Part shown: positions 39,888 to 49,051 of the stretch, piece after piece
How the letters are laid out: each line of letters begins with the position of its first letter
Numbering within the stretch: position 1 is the first letter of the stretch
Assembly (NCBI GenBank): GCA_028279595.1
Contig: JANQNK010000006.1
Location: 124,001 to 188,000 of the forward strand
From: Thermoplasmatota archaeon
GTDB lineage: Archaea > Thermoplasmatota > JAKEGO01
Reading direction: 5' to 3'
DNA: 64,000 nucleotides
Made by a program: the position numbers and the translations under genes
The notes under the pieces: generated by a model
The model's input: only the letters and a program-made list of their open reading frames with translations
What the model was told of the DNA's origin: nothing
Database searches by the model: none

Positions 39888-41654
39888 ATGGAGGATGATG
39901 AGGTCGGCCGGATCCGCAAGGTCGTGGAGCGGCGTTTCCGTGTCTACGACGTCCGCTGGGACGAGTCCGGGGTGATGTTCTACATAACGCTCACACCTCC
40001 GGAACGCAAGGACTTCCAGGCCGTTCAGGAGGAACTATCGAGGATCGGCTACATTGCCGGATTGAGGAAGCTTCGGGGTGAGGACATCATCATCGTCGGG
40101 ACCCGGAAGGTGCAGAAGGAGAGCAAGCCCTTCCTAAATGTCGCCCTGCTGATACTGACGATATTCACGACGATAATCGCAGGCTCGATCATGTGGATGA
40201 CGGGCTACGGCGACGGCAACGAGATATGGGACGCCTTCCTGCCCGAGAACATGTTGATGGGCGGCCTTACGTTCGCCCTTCCTCTGATGTTCATCCTCGG
40301 GGTCCATGAGATGGGGCATTATCTCATGGCGAAACGGTACGGGATGAACGCCTCGCTCCCGTACTTCATTCCGGCGCCGCCGATACCGTTCGGGACCTTT
40401 GGCGCCTTCATCAGCATCAGGGACCCGATGCCCAACAGGAAGGCGTTGTTCGACATCGGGATCGCGGGTCCTCTTGCAGGGTTCATAGCCGCCGTCCCCG
40501 TTATCATCATTGGTCTACTCCTGAGCACAGGCGAGGTAAGCGACATAGAGGAATCCGGTGACATGCTGATCTACAACCTTCCTCTCCTCTATCTGATCCT
40601 GATAGAGATAGTACCGCCTCCGGGAACCCTCCTGCATCCTACGGCCTTCGCGGGATGGGTCGGCCTCCTCGTCACGGCGATGAACCTCCTTCCCGTCGGT
40701 CAGCTCGACGGAGGACATATCGCGAGGGCATTCTTCAAGGACAATGCCCGGTATGCAGCTTACGTATCCGTGGGTATTCTCATATTCCTGGGATACTTCT
40801 TCACCGGATGGATATTCTTCGCCCTTCTCATCCTGTTCCTCGGGGTCCAGCATCCGCCGCCACTGGACGACATCACCGACCTCGACGGGAAACGAAAGGC
40901 CCTCGGTGCCGTTGTTCTGATAATCCTCGGTCTGTCATTCGTCCCGATACCACTGGAGACCGTGTACTTCGAGGCGGATGATTATTCTTTCAAGATAGGC
41001 GAGTTCCAGGAGGTCGGCGTGGTCCAGGCAGGCGATGCATGGACCTTCGAGATCCCCGTCGATAATTCCGGTAACAAGAAGGACCTTTTCGATGTCAACA
41101 TCACCCTGAACTCGACTACCTACACGGGTCCAGGTGAATGGACCATAGCGTCAGATCCTCTGAACTTCACATTGGACGAGAAGGAAGATCGGATATTCAA
41201 CCTGTCGATATCTGCTCCCGCTGATGCACTCATCTGGGACAATGCCACCTTCAACATGACCTTCGACATGGACGATGGGCCTAAGCGAACCGTCGAGTTG
41301 ATGGTGGTCGTGGGCGACGTGACGATCGCCATCGAGGACCACGAGGATGTCCTACCGAGGATCGACGATGTCTATCTCGTCATCAACTTCACGCTGATCG
41401 ATTACATCGGACCGGGACCTGTTCTGCTATCGGTGAACTCGTCGAACAGTACTGGATTCCTGAGTCTCGCTGATTCGGCCCCGGTCGACCTGATCAATGG
41501 GTCCATAACAGCCGAACCGATCTCCGAAGGGGATCATTCCCTTCTCATCCGGTTCGATCTTCTCGGGTCGAATACCATCGGGTTCAGGATCGATTCTGCC
41601 GTGTCAGACTTCTTCATGGAGGTCGAAACGACGGTCGTCATGAAGAAGGGTTAA
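39888..41654 (+). CDS. Site-2 protease-like M50 membrane metalloprotease with extracytoplasmic C-terminal domain
   Basis: LGVHEMGHYLMAKRYG (HExxH), NLLPVGQLDGGHIARA, multiple TM; beta-rich Asn-x-Ser/Thr-rich C-terminus. Confidence 0.88.
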   Translation: MEDDEVGRIRKVVERRFRVYDVRWDESGVMFYITLTPPERKDFQAVQEELSRIGYIAGLRKLRGEDIIIVGTRKVQKESKPFLNVALLILTIFTTIIAGSIMWMTGYGDGNEIWDAFLPENMLMGGLTFALPLMFILGVHEMGHYLMAKRYGMNASLPYFIPAPPIPFGTFGAFISIRDPMPNRKALFDIGIAGPLAGFIAAVPVIIIGLLLSTGEVSDIEESGDMLIYNLPLLYLILIEIVPPPGTLLHPTAFAGWVGLLVTAMNLLPVGQLDGGHIARAFFKDNARYAAYVSVGILIFLGYFFTGWIFFALLILFLGVQHPPPLDDITDLDGKRKALGAVVLIILGLSFVPIPLETVYFEADDYSFKIGEFQEVGVVQAGDAWTFEIPVDNSGNKKDLFDVNITLNSTTYTGPGEWTIASDPLNFTLDEKEDRIFNLSISAPADALIWDNATFNMTFDMDDGPKRTVELMVVVGDVTIAIEDHEDVLPRIDDVYLVINFTLIDYIGPGPVLLSVNSSNSTGFLSLADSAPVDLINGSITAEPISEGDHSLLIRFDLLGSNTIGFRIDSAVSDFFMEVETTVVMKKG

Positions 41655-41679
41655 ATATCCAGAAGTAATCATCTCGAAC

Positions 41680-42084
41680 ATGGTTTCAGCCGAGAAGAAG
41701 AAGATAGCCAAGAAGGCCGCCGTTTCGTACCTGGGCCTTTCAAGTTCAACCACCAATTTCCCCAAGGGAGTGAGCTTCGAGATCATCGAGGAGAAGGAGG
41801 TCCCGACCGAGGAGGACGGGTTCTTCGACGAGCTTAAGGGCGGGATCGCCAAGATCTGGCGCGAGAACGTCGGAACGATGTCCAAGGTCCCGAGGATGTC
41901 GAACATCGACTTCGCCCATTACGTCAACCAGCTCAGGGCGGAGAGGGGTGCCAAGTCCCTCGAGCTCGACTCGCCGTTGATCGAGAGATGGATGAAGATG
42001 CTCGCGGCATCCGACAAGAAGGTCGTTCTCTGCGAGATCAAGTCCACAGAGGGCAGACGGCTACTCCTCGTCAAGGCGAAATGA
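41680..42084 (+). CDS. Hypothetical protein
   Basis: 134 aa ORF with good codon structure between adjacent genes. Confidence 0.55.
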   Translation: MVSAEKKKIAKKAAVSYLGLSSSTTNFPKGVSFEIIEEKEVPTEEDGFFDELKGGIAKIWRENVGTMSKVPRMSNIDFAHYVNQLRAERGAKSLELDSPLIERWMKMLAASDKKVVLCEIKSTEGRRLLLVKAK

Positions 42085-42123
42085 GACGATAATCCTTTTA
42101 ACGCCCACCGGGGATTCGTTACC

Positions 42124-42594
42124 GTGAAGGTACTCTATCTCGGGAGGTTCCAGCCCTTCCACAACGGGCACGCCGCGGTCCTTGACCTCCTTGCTGGCGA
42201 GGACGTCATTCTCGGGATCGGGTCAGCGAACCTCGAGGTCGTATCTGAAAATCCGTTCACATACCAGGAACGAATGGAGATGGTCCTTCGGAGCGGATAC
42301 CGGACATACATCATGCTACCGATCGCTGACATCAACGACTACCCGAGATGGGTCAAGCATGTCGAGACCCTCGTCCCGAAGTTCGACTCGGTCGTCACGA
42401 ACAATCCGAGGGACAGGGAACTGTTCTCGAACGCGGGTTACCCTCTGCACGAGGTCCCGGTCGTCAACAGGGACGAGTTCAACGGGACCTATATACGGAA
42501 ATTGATGTCCGAGGGAAGGCCATGGAAGCATCTCGTCCCGGCTGGGACCGTCAGCGTCATCGACAACATCGACCTGGCTGAGAGGTTCTCCTGA
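42124..42594 (+). CDS. Nicotinamide-nucleotide adenylyltransferase, archaeal type
   Basis: VLYLGRFQPFHNGHAAVL, NPFTYQERMEM, FNGTYIRKLM. Confidence 0.9.
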   Translation: MKVLYLGRFQPFHNGHAAVLDLLAGEDVILGIGSANLEVVSENPFTYQERMEMVLRSGYRTYIMLPIADINDYPRWVKHVETLVPKFDSVVTNNPRDRELFSNAGYPLHEVPVVNRDEFNGTYIRKLMSEGRPWKHLVPAGTVSVIDNIDLAERFS

Positions 42595-42600
42595 ACCGGG

Positions 42601-43866
42601 CTAGGGGAATATGCCCCTGAGCTCTATCGCCTTGGCCATTTTGTCGAGGGAGATCATGAACGCGGAGTCGCGCATAGATACGTCCTTCTCCTTGGAGAGC
42701 TCCCATACGTCGTTGAAGCTCGAGAGCATGATGTTCTTGAGGTTCGCATTGACCTCGTCGACTCCCCAGAAGAAGGATTGGATACCCTGAACCCATTCGA
42801 AGTAGGAGACTATCACTCCACCGCTGTTCGCGAGGATGTCGGGCACGACGGTGGTACCCTTCTCGTTCAGAATGCTATCACCATTCTTGGAGATGGGACC
42901 GTTCGCGCCTTCGACGATGATGTCAGCGGATATGGAATCCGCGTTGCCGCTGTGGACCTGATTCTCAAGAGCAGCCGGTATTAGGACGTCCACGTCGAGG
43001 GCAAGGAGGGAATCGTTGTCGATGGTGTTGAAGCCCTGACATTCGGGATGATTGCAGAGGAGCGGTCTGTCCTCCGTCTCCACGAAATTCATAAGTGAGG
43101 GAATGTCAAGGCCGTCGGGATCGTAGTATCCAGCGGATACGTCAGATATTGCGACGATCTTCGATCCCTTCTCGTGGAGAAGCTGGGCAGCGACTGAACC
43201 GACATTCCCGAAACCCTGGATGGCCACCGTTGTACCCTTAGGGTCCTTTCCGAGTCGGTCGAGCACCTCGACGGTGTTGAGCATGACACCCCTACCGGTG
43301 GCCTCCCTTCTTCCGAGAGATCCTCCAAGGTCGAGCGGTTTTCCGGTGACGATGTCAAGAACTGTCTTCCCCTCGTACATACTGACGGCGTCCATGATCC
43401 ATCCCATCGTTTGGGCGTCAGTGAACACATCGGGTGCGGGTATGTCTCGCCTCGGGCCGATGATAGGGAGGATCATTGCGATGTATCTCTTGGTGAGCCT
43501 CTGGAGCTCTTTGTTGGAGAGTCCGGTGGGATCACATGTTATCCCGCCCTTCGCTCCGCCGAACGGGACGTTCGCGACCGCGCACTTGAACGACATTAGG
43601 GCGGCCAGGGCTCTTACCTCGTCCAGGTCCGTAGCTGGATGATAACGGATCCCACCCTTGCACGGTCCCCTTGCGCCGGAATGTTGGACCCGGTATCCCG
43701 TGAAGACCTCGATGTCCCCGTCGTCCTTCTCGATGGGGACTCCGACCGTCAGCTCTCGCTCTGGCTGTCTGAGCATCTTGTGGACACCCTTGTCGAGGGA
43801 TATCCTCTCGGCGGTCACATCGATCTGTTCGAGCACGCTGTCATAGAACGACTGAACCATACTCAT
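42601..43866 (-). CDS. gdhA: Glutamate dehydrogenase
   Basis: GPCKGGIRYHP, MSFKCAVANVPFGGAKGGI, GKPLDLGGSLGRREATGRGV, VAIQGFGNVGS. Confidence 0.95.
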   Translation of the reverse strand: MSMVQSFYDSVLEQIDVTAERISLDKGVHKMLRQPERELTVGVPIEKDDGDIEVFTGYRVQHSGARGPCKGGIRYHPATDLDEVRALAALMSFKCAVANVPFGGAKGGITCDPTGLSNKELQRLTKRYIAMILPIIGPRRDIPAPDVFTDAQTMGWIMDAVSMYEGKTVLDIVTGKPLDLGGSLGRREATGRGVMLNTVEVLDRLGKDPKGTTVAIQGFGNVGSVAAQLLHEKGSKIVAISDVSAGYYDPDGLDIPSLMNFVETEDRPLLCNHPECQGFNTIDNDSLLALDVDVLIPAALENQVHSGNADSISADIIVEGANGPISKNGDSILNEKGTTVVPDILANSGGVIVSYFEWVQGIQSFFWGVDEVNANLKNIMLSSFNDVWELSKEKDVSMRDSAFMISLDKMAKAIELRGIFP

Positions 43867-43937
43867 CGCTCCTGTCCTTGGAATGGGTGAAAACTTTGCG
43901 AATATAAATCTTTGGGACTAACAGAGGAAGGCCGGAT

Positions 43938-44648
43938 TCAAACACCTAGAAGAACGATAGCCAATCCGGCTGCTGCGATAGTACCGCCGGACATCGCATG
44001 GATGAACCTGTCAGCACCTGGAACCTTGACCCGCGCCAGACCGACCGTGGAAACGTAGACCATAGTGAGCATTGTGGCTATCGTAGCGATACCGAAGACG
44101 AGAGAAACAAGAACAACGCCGAAGATACTGTTCTGCATGGCAGGGAACATCAGGATCGGAATGAGCGGTTCACAAGGGCCGAAGAGGAATATCGTGAATA
44201 GCGCCCAAGGAACGATGTTGCCCTTCGTCTTCGTGTGGGCATGAAGGTGACCGCGAGTGTGCCGATGTCGATGAACGTGGCTCCTCCCATCCTTATGAAC
44301 GTGCTTGTGTACGTGTTCCGTCTTCCTGAATGCTCTTTTCATACCCCAGGCGAAATAGACTAGGCCAAATGTGATCAGACCCCACGCGGCGATCTCACCC
44401 CTGATCGATTCGACACCGACAAGGCTTGTAAGCGCAATTCCTGCTGCGATCCCGATGGTGCCAATGACTATCGAACTGGTGACGTGGCCGATACCGGAAA
44501 TTCCTGTGATGAACATCGTCTTGCGAAGCGACCAGTTCCTTGCCTTCGACATCATTATGAATGGTACGTAGTGGTCCGGACCGAACAGAGTGTGGAAGAA
44601 GCCCAAGAAGGCTGCTGTGAAGGTCAGCACTATCAGATCCTGAGACAT
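43938..44648 (-). CDS. Ni/Co-type (NicO/UreH/HupE-like) metal transporter with His-rich loop
   Basis: About 6 TM; FHTLFGPDHYVPFI motif; HVHKHVHKDGRSHVHRHRHTRGHLHAH loop. Confidence 0.75.
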   Translation of the reverse strand: MSQDLIVLTFTAAFLGFFHTLFGPDHYVPFIMMSKARNWSLRKTMFITGISGIGHVTSSIVIGTIGIAAGIALTSLVGVESIRGEIAAWGLITFGLVYFAWGMKRAFRKTEHVHKHVHKDGRSHVHRHRHTRGHLHAHTKTKGNIVPWALFTIFLFGPCEPLIPILMFPAMQNSIFGVVLVSLVFGIATIATMLTMVYVSTVGLARVKVPGADRFIHAMSGGTIAAAGLAIVLLGV

Positions 44649-44756
44649 GTGATGGTATCATGTATTTCTCGTTTATTATAATTTGCTAAATATAGAACAA
44701 TTGGGCAAGACCGATGATGATTAATATCATTTGACGTATAAGAAATCGGGACCGAT

Positions 44757-45317
44757 ATGAGAATAAAGCGAGACAACAGAGGTTACTCGGACAAGATAGA
44801 GGTATTGATGATCGCTGTTATCGTCCTGGTCGTCAACGTTGCTTTCTTCTATGTAGGAGGATACTTCAACGAGAAGGGGTCGGTAACACTGTTTCCAGCT
44901 CCTGACCCATTGGTACGTTATGAGTCAAATATGACTTTCGAAGGAAACCAATCAGAAGGGAACAGTACATTCTACAATCTCACTCTGAACAAGACCTCAA
45001 TATGTTATATTAATCTCTCTTGGGAGGACGAGGACCATGGAGGGATGTGGGAGAACGAACCAGATCGATTCTCATTAGAGGTTACAGACCCGATAAATGA
45101 AACCGAAAGGGAAGAAGAAGAGAATGAGATCGGTAAGGAGGGCCGGATCGAGATCATTTTCGATTATCAACCATATTCTATGTTTCCAGGAAATTGGTCC
45201 TTAAATGTAACATTGGAGGAGGCAGGAGATTCATGGGCGGTAGGTGTACCCTCCGTCGGAATTGAGGACAACTACTGTAATTACACATTGGAGATCAACA
45301 TGGTCGATTTCAGGTGA
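44757..45317 (+). CDS. Membrane-anchored/pilin-like secreted protein
   Basis: Short basic N-terminus then hydrophobic helix (DNRGYSDKIEVLMIAVIVLVVNVAFFYV); Asn-x-Ser/Thr rich. Confidence 0.5.
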   Translation: MRIKRDNRGYSDKIEVLMIAVIVLVVNVAFFYVGGYFNEKGSVTLFPAPDPLVRYESNMTFEGNQSEGNSTFYNLTLNKTSICYINLSWEDEDHGGMWENEPDRFSLEVTDPINETEREEEENEIGKEGRIEIIFDYQPYSMFPGNWSLNVTLEEAGDSWAVGVPSVGIEDNYCNYTLEINMVDFR

Positions 45318-45348
45318 TCGGCCTGGATATTCTCAATATCGACGTGAA

Positions 45349-45657
45349 TCAAATGATGGGATCTGTGTCTAGACCGGACCGTTTTACTCGCTCTGCTGTA
45401 TAGTCCCAGCATTTCTGGAACCGTTCCAGGGTCTCCTCGTCCACGTCGACGTCCTCCCTCTTGATGAGTTCGAAATCACCGCAGATCGATTCCCAGAACT
45501 TGAACATCACTGCCTGATCATGGATCCCAGCGGGGGATCTCTTCAAACGCTCGAACTTCTCGATGAGTTGCATTACCTCCGCTGTCATCTCTTCCCCGGA
45601 ATGCACATCCTCGGTCAGACGAATCCCCACTATCAATCGTTGAGAAGGTTTATACAC
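45349..45657 (-). CDS. Hypothetical protein
   Basis: 102 aa ORF, plausible codon use. Confidence 0.45.
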   Translation of the reverse strand: MYKPSQRLIVGIRLTEDVHSGEEMTAEVMQLIEKFERLKRSPAGIHDQAVMFKFWESICGDFELIKREDVDVDEETLERFQKCWDYTAERVKRSGLDTDPII

Positions 45658-45741
45658 TTTTTCCCGACAGGACCAGTTCTTAATATTAATATTATTTATG
45701 TCAATGAAAAATTTATCATGTTCAAGGCAAGATAAGAATTC

Positions 45742-45850
45742 GGCCCGGACGGAGCTCGATGCTTAAGAACCAATTAATCTGTTATATTAACATCGAGCGA
45801 GGCCGGGCCCACCTTCTCCTATTAACTTTTAAGAAATGGTGGGCCCGGCC
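45742..45850. repeat. Nested/competing inverted repeats overlapping the tRNA(CAT) 3' end
   Basis: GGCCGGGCCCACC (45801-45813) is the exact reverse complement of GGTGGGCCCGGCC (45838-45850); GCTCGATG (45754-45761) with CATCGAGC (45791-45798) and GGCCCGG (45742-45748) with CCGGGCC (45803-45809). Confidence 0.8.
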
Positions 45851-45913
45851 GGATTCGAACCGGCGACCAACAGGTTATGAGCCTGTCGCTCCGCCAGGCT
45901 AAGCTACGGGCCC
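45837..45913 (-). tRNA. tRNA with CAT anticodon (Met or Ile2), encoded CCA
   Basis: Reverse complement GGGCCCGTAGCTTAGCCTGGCGGAGCGACAGGCTCATAACCTGTTGGTCGCCGGTTCGAATCCGGCCGGGCCCACCA folds as a cloverleaf. Confidence 0.95.
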
Positions 45914-45916
45914 AAG

Positions 45917-45989
45917 CGCCGTCGATCGGGTTCGAACCGATGACCTCTCGGTTAACAGCCGAGTGCTCCACCTGCTAAGCTACGACGGC
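45917..45989 (-). tRNA. tRNA-Asn (GTT)
   Basis: Reverse complement GCCGTCGTAGCTTAGCAGGTGGAGCACTCGGCTGTTAACCGAGAGGTCATCGGTTCGAACCCGATCGACGGCG. Confidence 0.95.
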
Positions 45990-46152
45990 ACAATCGAGCC
46001 CACTATATTGAGGTTGGTTATAAATCTTACCGTTGGAGCGGTTCGGATTCCGTTTCGAAAAACGGCGAAATCAACCTTCAAAACTACCGTAATCCATCAA
46101 AAAGAGGATAATCTTAAAATAACCGTCATCCATTCTGGAGGGAGGTGACATA

Positions 46153-46320
46153 ATGATTGTCAAGAAGGCAGAGGTGAAGGCTATAGCTAGCGAGCGCAAC
46201 TACAGGGTCTCGAAGGAGTTCTACGAGGTCCTGGACAACAAGGTGCTCGAGATGGTCGAGAACGCGATCATCCGTGCCAGCAACAATGGCCGTAAGACCC
46301 TGCAGGGTTACGATATCTGA
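46153..46320 (+). CDS. Truncated histone-fold mini-protein (55 aa; DUF1931/NF-YB-like)
   Basis: Not in track: MIVKKAEVKAIASERNYRVSKEFYEVLDNKVLEMVENAIIRASNNGRKTLQGYDI; GGAGG ribosome-binding site; histone-like alpha2 ending ...NGRKTLQGYDI. Confidence 0.8.
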   Translation: MIVKKAEVKAIASERNYRVSKEFYEVLDNKVLEMVENAIIRASNNGRKTLQGYDI

Positions 46321-46331
46321 GACCCCTGGAT

Positions 46332-46405
46332 GCCACCGTAGCTTAGCCCGGAAGAGCGGCTGACTTGTAATCAGCAGGTCGGGGGTTCAAATCCCTCCGG
46401 TGGCT
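46332..46405 (+). tRNA. tRNA-Thr (TGT)
   Basis: GCCACCGTAGCTTAGCCCGGAAGAGCGGCTGACTTGTAATCAGCAGGTCGGGGGTTCAAATCCCTCCGGTGGCT. Confidence 0.95.
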
Positions 46406-46525
46406 CCTTCACGGGGTCACCGGGGAGCGGTCCGCGGTTATTATGTGGATGCGTGGACCGATGGGCCCGAGCCCTGCTCCATTCGGACCAATCAGTTATA
46501 AATACGGAATCGGGGATGGATTCTC

Positions 46526-47725
46526 ATGCACCCGTCAGGGGACATCAGGGGGGTCACCAGCGACCTCCTCCTGGGAAAGCGCATCATTCTCGGAGTCACA
46601 GGCAGCGTCGCTGCCGTCAAGTGTGTCGAGCTCGCTCACGAACTAATCAGACATGGTGCCGATGTGATCCCTGTCATGTCCCGCAGCGCGACCAGGATAA
46701 TCCATCCGGATGCGCTCGGTTACGCTACTGGACACATGCCGATCGTGGAACTAACAGGTGAGATAGAACATGTGGCACTCGCCGGGGACAGGGAGGACAG
46801 TGCAGACCTATTCCTGGTCGCTCCCGCCACCGCGAATACGATATCCAAGATGGCGTACGGCATCGACGATACGGCCGTGACTACTGTGGCGACCACCGCC
46901 ATCGGTTCAGGGATGAAGGTCGTGGTCGTACCGGCCATGCACGGTTCAATGCAAAGGCATCCGGGGGTTTCCGAGGCCATTGCCCGATTGAAGACCTGGG
47001 GAATACAGGTCGTCGATCCTGTCATCTCGGAAGGCAAGGCCAAGTTCCCGGCCGTGGAGACGGTTGCCGCTCATGTCATCCGTGCAGCGGGCAACGTCCC
47101 GGATCTGTCGGGGAAGCGCGGACTCGTCGTATCGGGACCGACCTACGAGATGATCGACGGGTTCAGGGCTGTCACCAACCTCTCAACCGGGAACTCAGGG
47201 CGGGCACTCGCAAGGTGGGGTTTCTACTGCGGGGCAGATGTCCAGATGTGGAGGTCGAACCCTCCAGACGTTCCCTTCATCGAGTCCAGACCCTTCAGGT
47301 CCGTCGACGACCTGCTCGACATGGTCAGATCCGCGGACTTCGACTTCGTGATCATGGTGGCCGCAGTCTCCGACTTCAAGCCGACAAGGACGGCGGGGAA
47401 GATCCCCTCGGATACGGGATTCGATCTCAGGATGGAACCAACCCCCAAGGTCATCGATGAACTGCGATCCAAGACCAAGTTCTTGGTCGGTTTCAAGGCC
47501 CTCGTCGGCGCAAGTGAATCCACTCTCCGAGATACCGGTTACGAGAAGCTGATGTCATCGGACCTCGACCTTGTCGTGGCGAACGATGTCGACCGGGTCA
47601 TGCCCGATGACACCGAGTGCGTGGTCATCACCAAAGACGGCCGAGGGCATCCGTTCAGAGGTAACAAGGACGGCCTCGCGAGACTGGTCTACGAAGAGAT
47701 CGCAAAGGGTATCGGCGGCACCTGA
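46526..47725 (+). CDS. coaBC: Bifunctional phosphopantothenoylcysteine decarboxylase/phosphopantothenate-cysteine ligase
   Basis: ILGVTGSVAAVKCVELAHELIRHGADV, APATANTISKMAYGIDD, VVSGPTYEMIDGFRAVTNLSTGNSGRALA. Confidence 0.92.
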   Translation: MHPSGDIRGVTSDLLLGKRIILGVTGSVAAVKCVELAHELIRHGADVIPVMSRSATRIIHPDALGYATGHMPIVELTGEIEHVALAGDREDSADLFLVAPATANTISKMAYGIDDTAVTTVATTAIGSGMKVVVVPAMHGSMQRHPGVSEAIARLKTWGIQVVDPVISEGKAKFPAVETVAAHVIRAAGNVPDLSGKRGLVVSGPTYEMIDGFRAVTNLSTGNSGRALARWGFYCGADVQMWRSNPPDVPFIESRPFRSVDDLLDMVRSADFDFVIMVAAVSDFKPTRTAGKIPSDTGFDLRMEPTPKVIDELRSKTKFLVGFKALVGASESTLRDTGYEKLMSSDLDLVVANDVDRVMPDDTECVVITKDGRGHPFRGNKDGLARLVYEEIAKGIGGT

Positions 47726-47794
47726 AGGACCGTCCCAGAACGTTCGCCAAAGGCTTTTTAAACGAGGGCATTATACCAGGCCCGAGGGAGCGCT

Positions 47795-48946
47795 ATGAGG
47801 CTGGAATTCACCAAGGAACAGGAGCTGATAAGGCGTACGGTAAAGGACTTCGTGGACACGGAGATCGTTCCTAACGCATCGGAGCTCATGGAGACCGCCA
47901 GGTTCCCCCTTGACATCATGAAGAAGGCAGGCGACATATCCCTCATGGGCATGACGATACCGCAGAAGTACGGCGGATCGGGCATGGACCGCGTCAGTTA
48001 CTGCCTCGCCCTCGAGGAACTTGCACGAGGGAATGCCGGTATCGGCCTTACCATCGAAGCTCACAATTCACTCGCCGTCGCTCACATCTACGAGAACGGG
48101 AACGAGGAGCAGAGGGAGAAGTATGTTCCCAAGCTCGCCCAGGGTGAGCATCTTGGCGCATGGGCGCTCACCGAACCCGGAGCAGGTTCCGACGCAGCCG
48201 CCACGAAGACCACCGCGGTCAAGGAAGGCGACGAGTACGTGATCAACGGGTCCAAGACCTTCATCACGAACGCAAGCGAGTCCGAGGTAATGGTGATCAT
48301 GGCGATGACCGACGTGTCGGCAGGGGCCAAGGGGATCAGCGCGTTCATAGTGGAACGCGACACCCCGGGACTCGAGTTCGGCAAGGACGAGGACAAGCTC
48401 GGCCTTCGCAACAGCGTCACGTCCGAACTGTTCTTCACCAATATGCGCGTCCCCGAGGAGAACAGGATAGGACCCGAGGGCATGGGATTCATCGGTGCGA
48501 TGATGATACTCGACCGGGGCAGGACCGCTGTCGGAGCATTATCCGTCGGTTGCGCACGGGCAGCTCTCGAGGACAGCACCAAATACTCGCTCGAGAGGGA
48601 GCAGTTCGGCAGGCCCATTGCGAAGTTCCAGGCGATCCAATGGAAGCTCGCCGAGATGGCCACGAAGATCGAGGCAGCACGTTCCCTGACACTGCACGCC
48701 GCTCAGCTCGAGGATCTTGGAAGGCCCTTTACCATGGAGGCGAGCATGGCCAAGCTATACGCTTCCGAGATAGCGATGTGGGCAACCACAGAGGGGATCC
48801 AGATCCATGGTGGATATGGTTACACGAAGGATTACTCCGCCGAGCGATACTTCAGGGACGCGAAGCTCATGCAGATCGGCGAGGGGACCTCCGAGGTCCA
48901 GAGGCTCGTCATAGCAAGGGAGCTCCTCAGGAAGATGCAGCGTTAG
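47795..48946 (+). CDS. Acyl-CoA dehydrogenase
   Basis: [66 protein letters not shown]. Confidence 0.95.
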   Translation: MRLEFTKEQELIRRTVKDFVDTEIVPNASELMETARFPLDIMKKAGDISLMGMTIPQKYGGSGMDRVSYCLALEELARGNAGIGLTIEAHNSLAVAHIYENGNEEQREKYVPKLAQGEHLGAWALTEPGAGSDAAATKTTAVKEGDEYVINGSKTFITNASESEVMVIMAMTDVSAGAKGISAFIVERDTPGLEFGKDEDKLGLRNSVTSELFFTNMRVPEENRIGPEGMGFIGAMMILDRGRTAVGALSVGCARAALEDSTKYSLEREQFGRPIAKFQAIQWKLAEMATKIEAARSLTLHAAQLEDLGRPFTMEASMAKLYASEIAMWATTEGIQIHGGYGYTKDYSAERYFRDAKLMQIGEGTSEVQRLVIARELLRKMQR

Positions 48947-49051
48947 GCCCGCAATTCGATCTCCCTTTCTCCATTCCCCATATCATCCACAGGTGACCAT
49001 GGGTGGGCGGGAAGGCAATCGGCAGGACGATGCCGGGAAAATCCAATATCA

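Noticed and set aside
45837-46405. tRNA cluster considered as an integration site of a mobile element
   Set aside because: No integrase, transposase or direct att duplication seen; the tRNA 3' end copy is in inverted, not direct, orientation.
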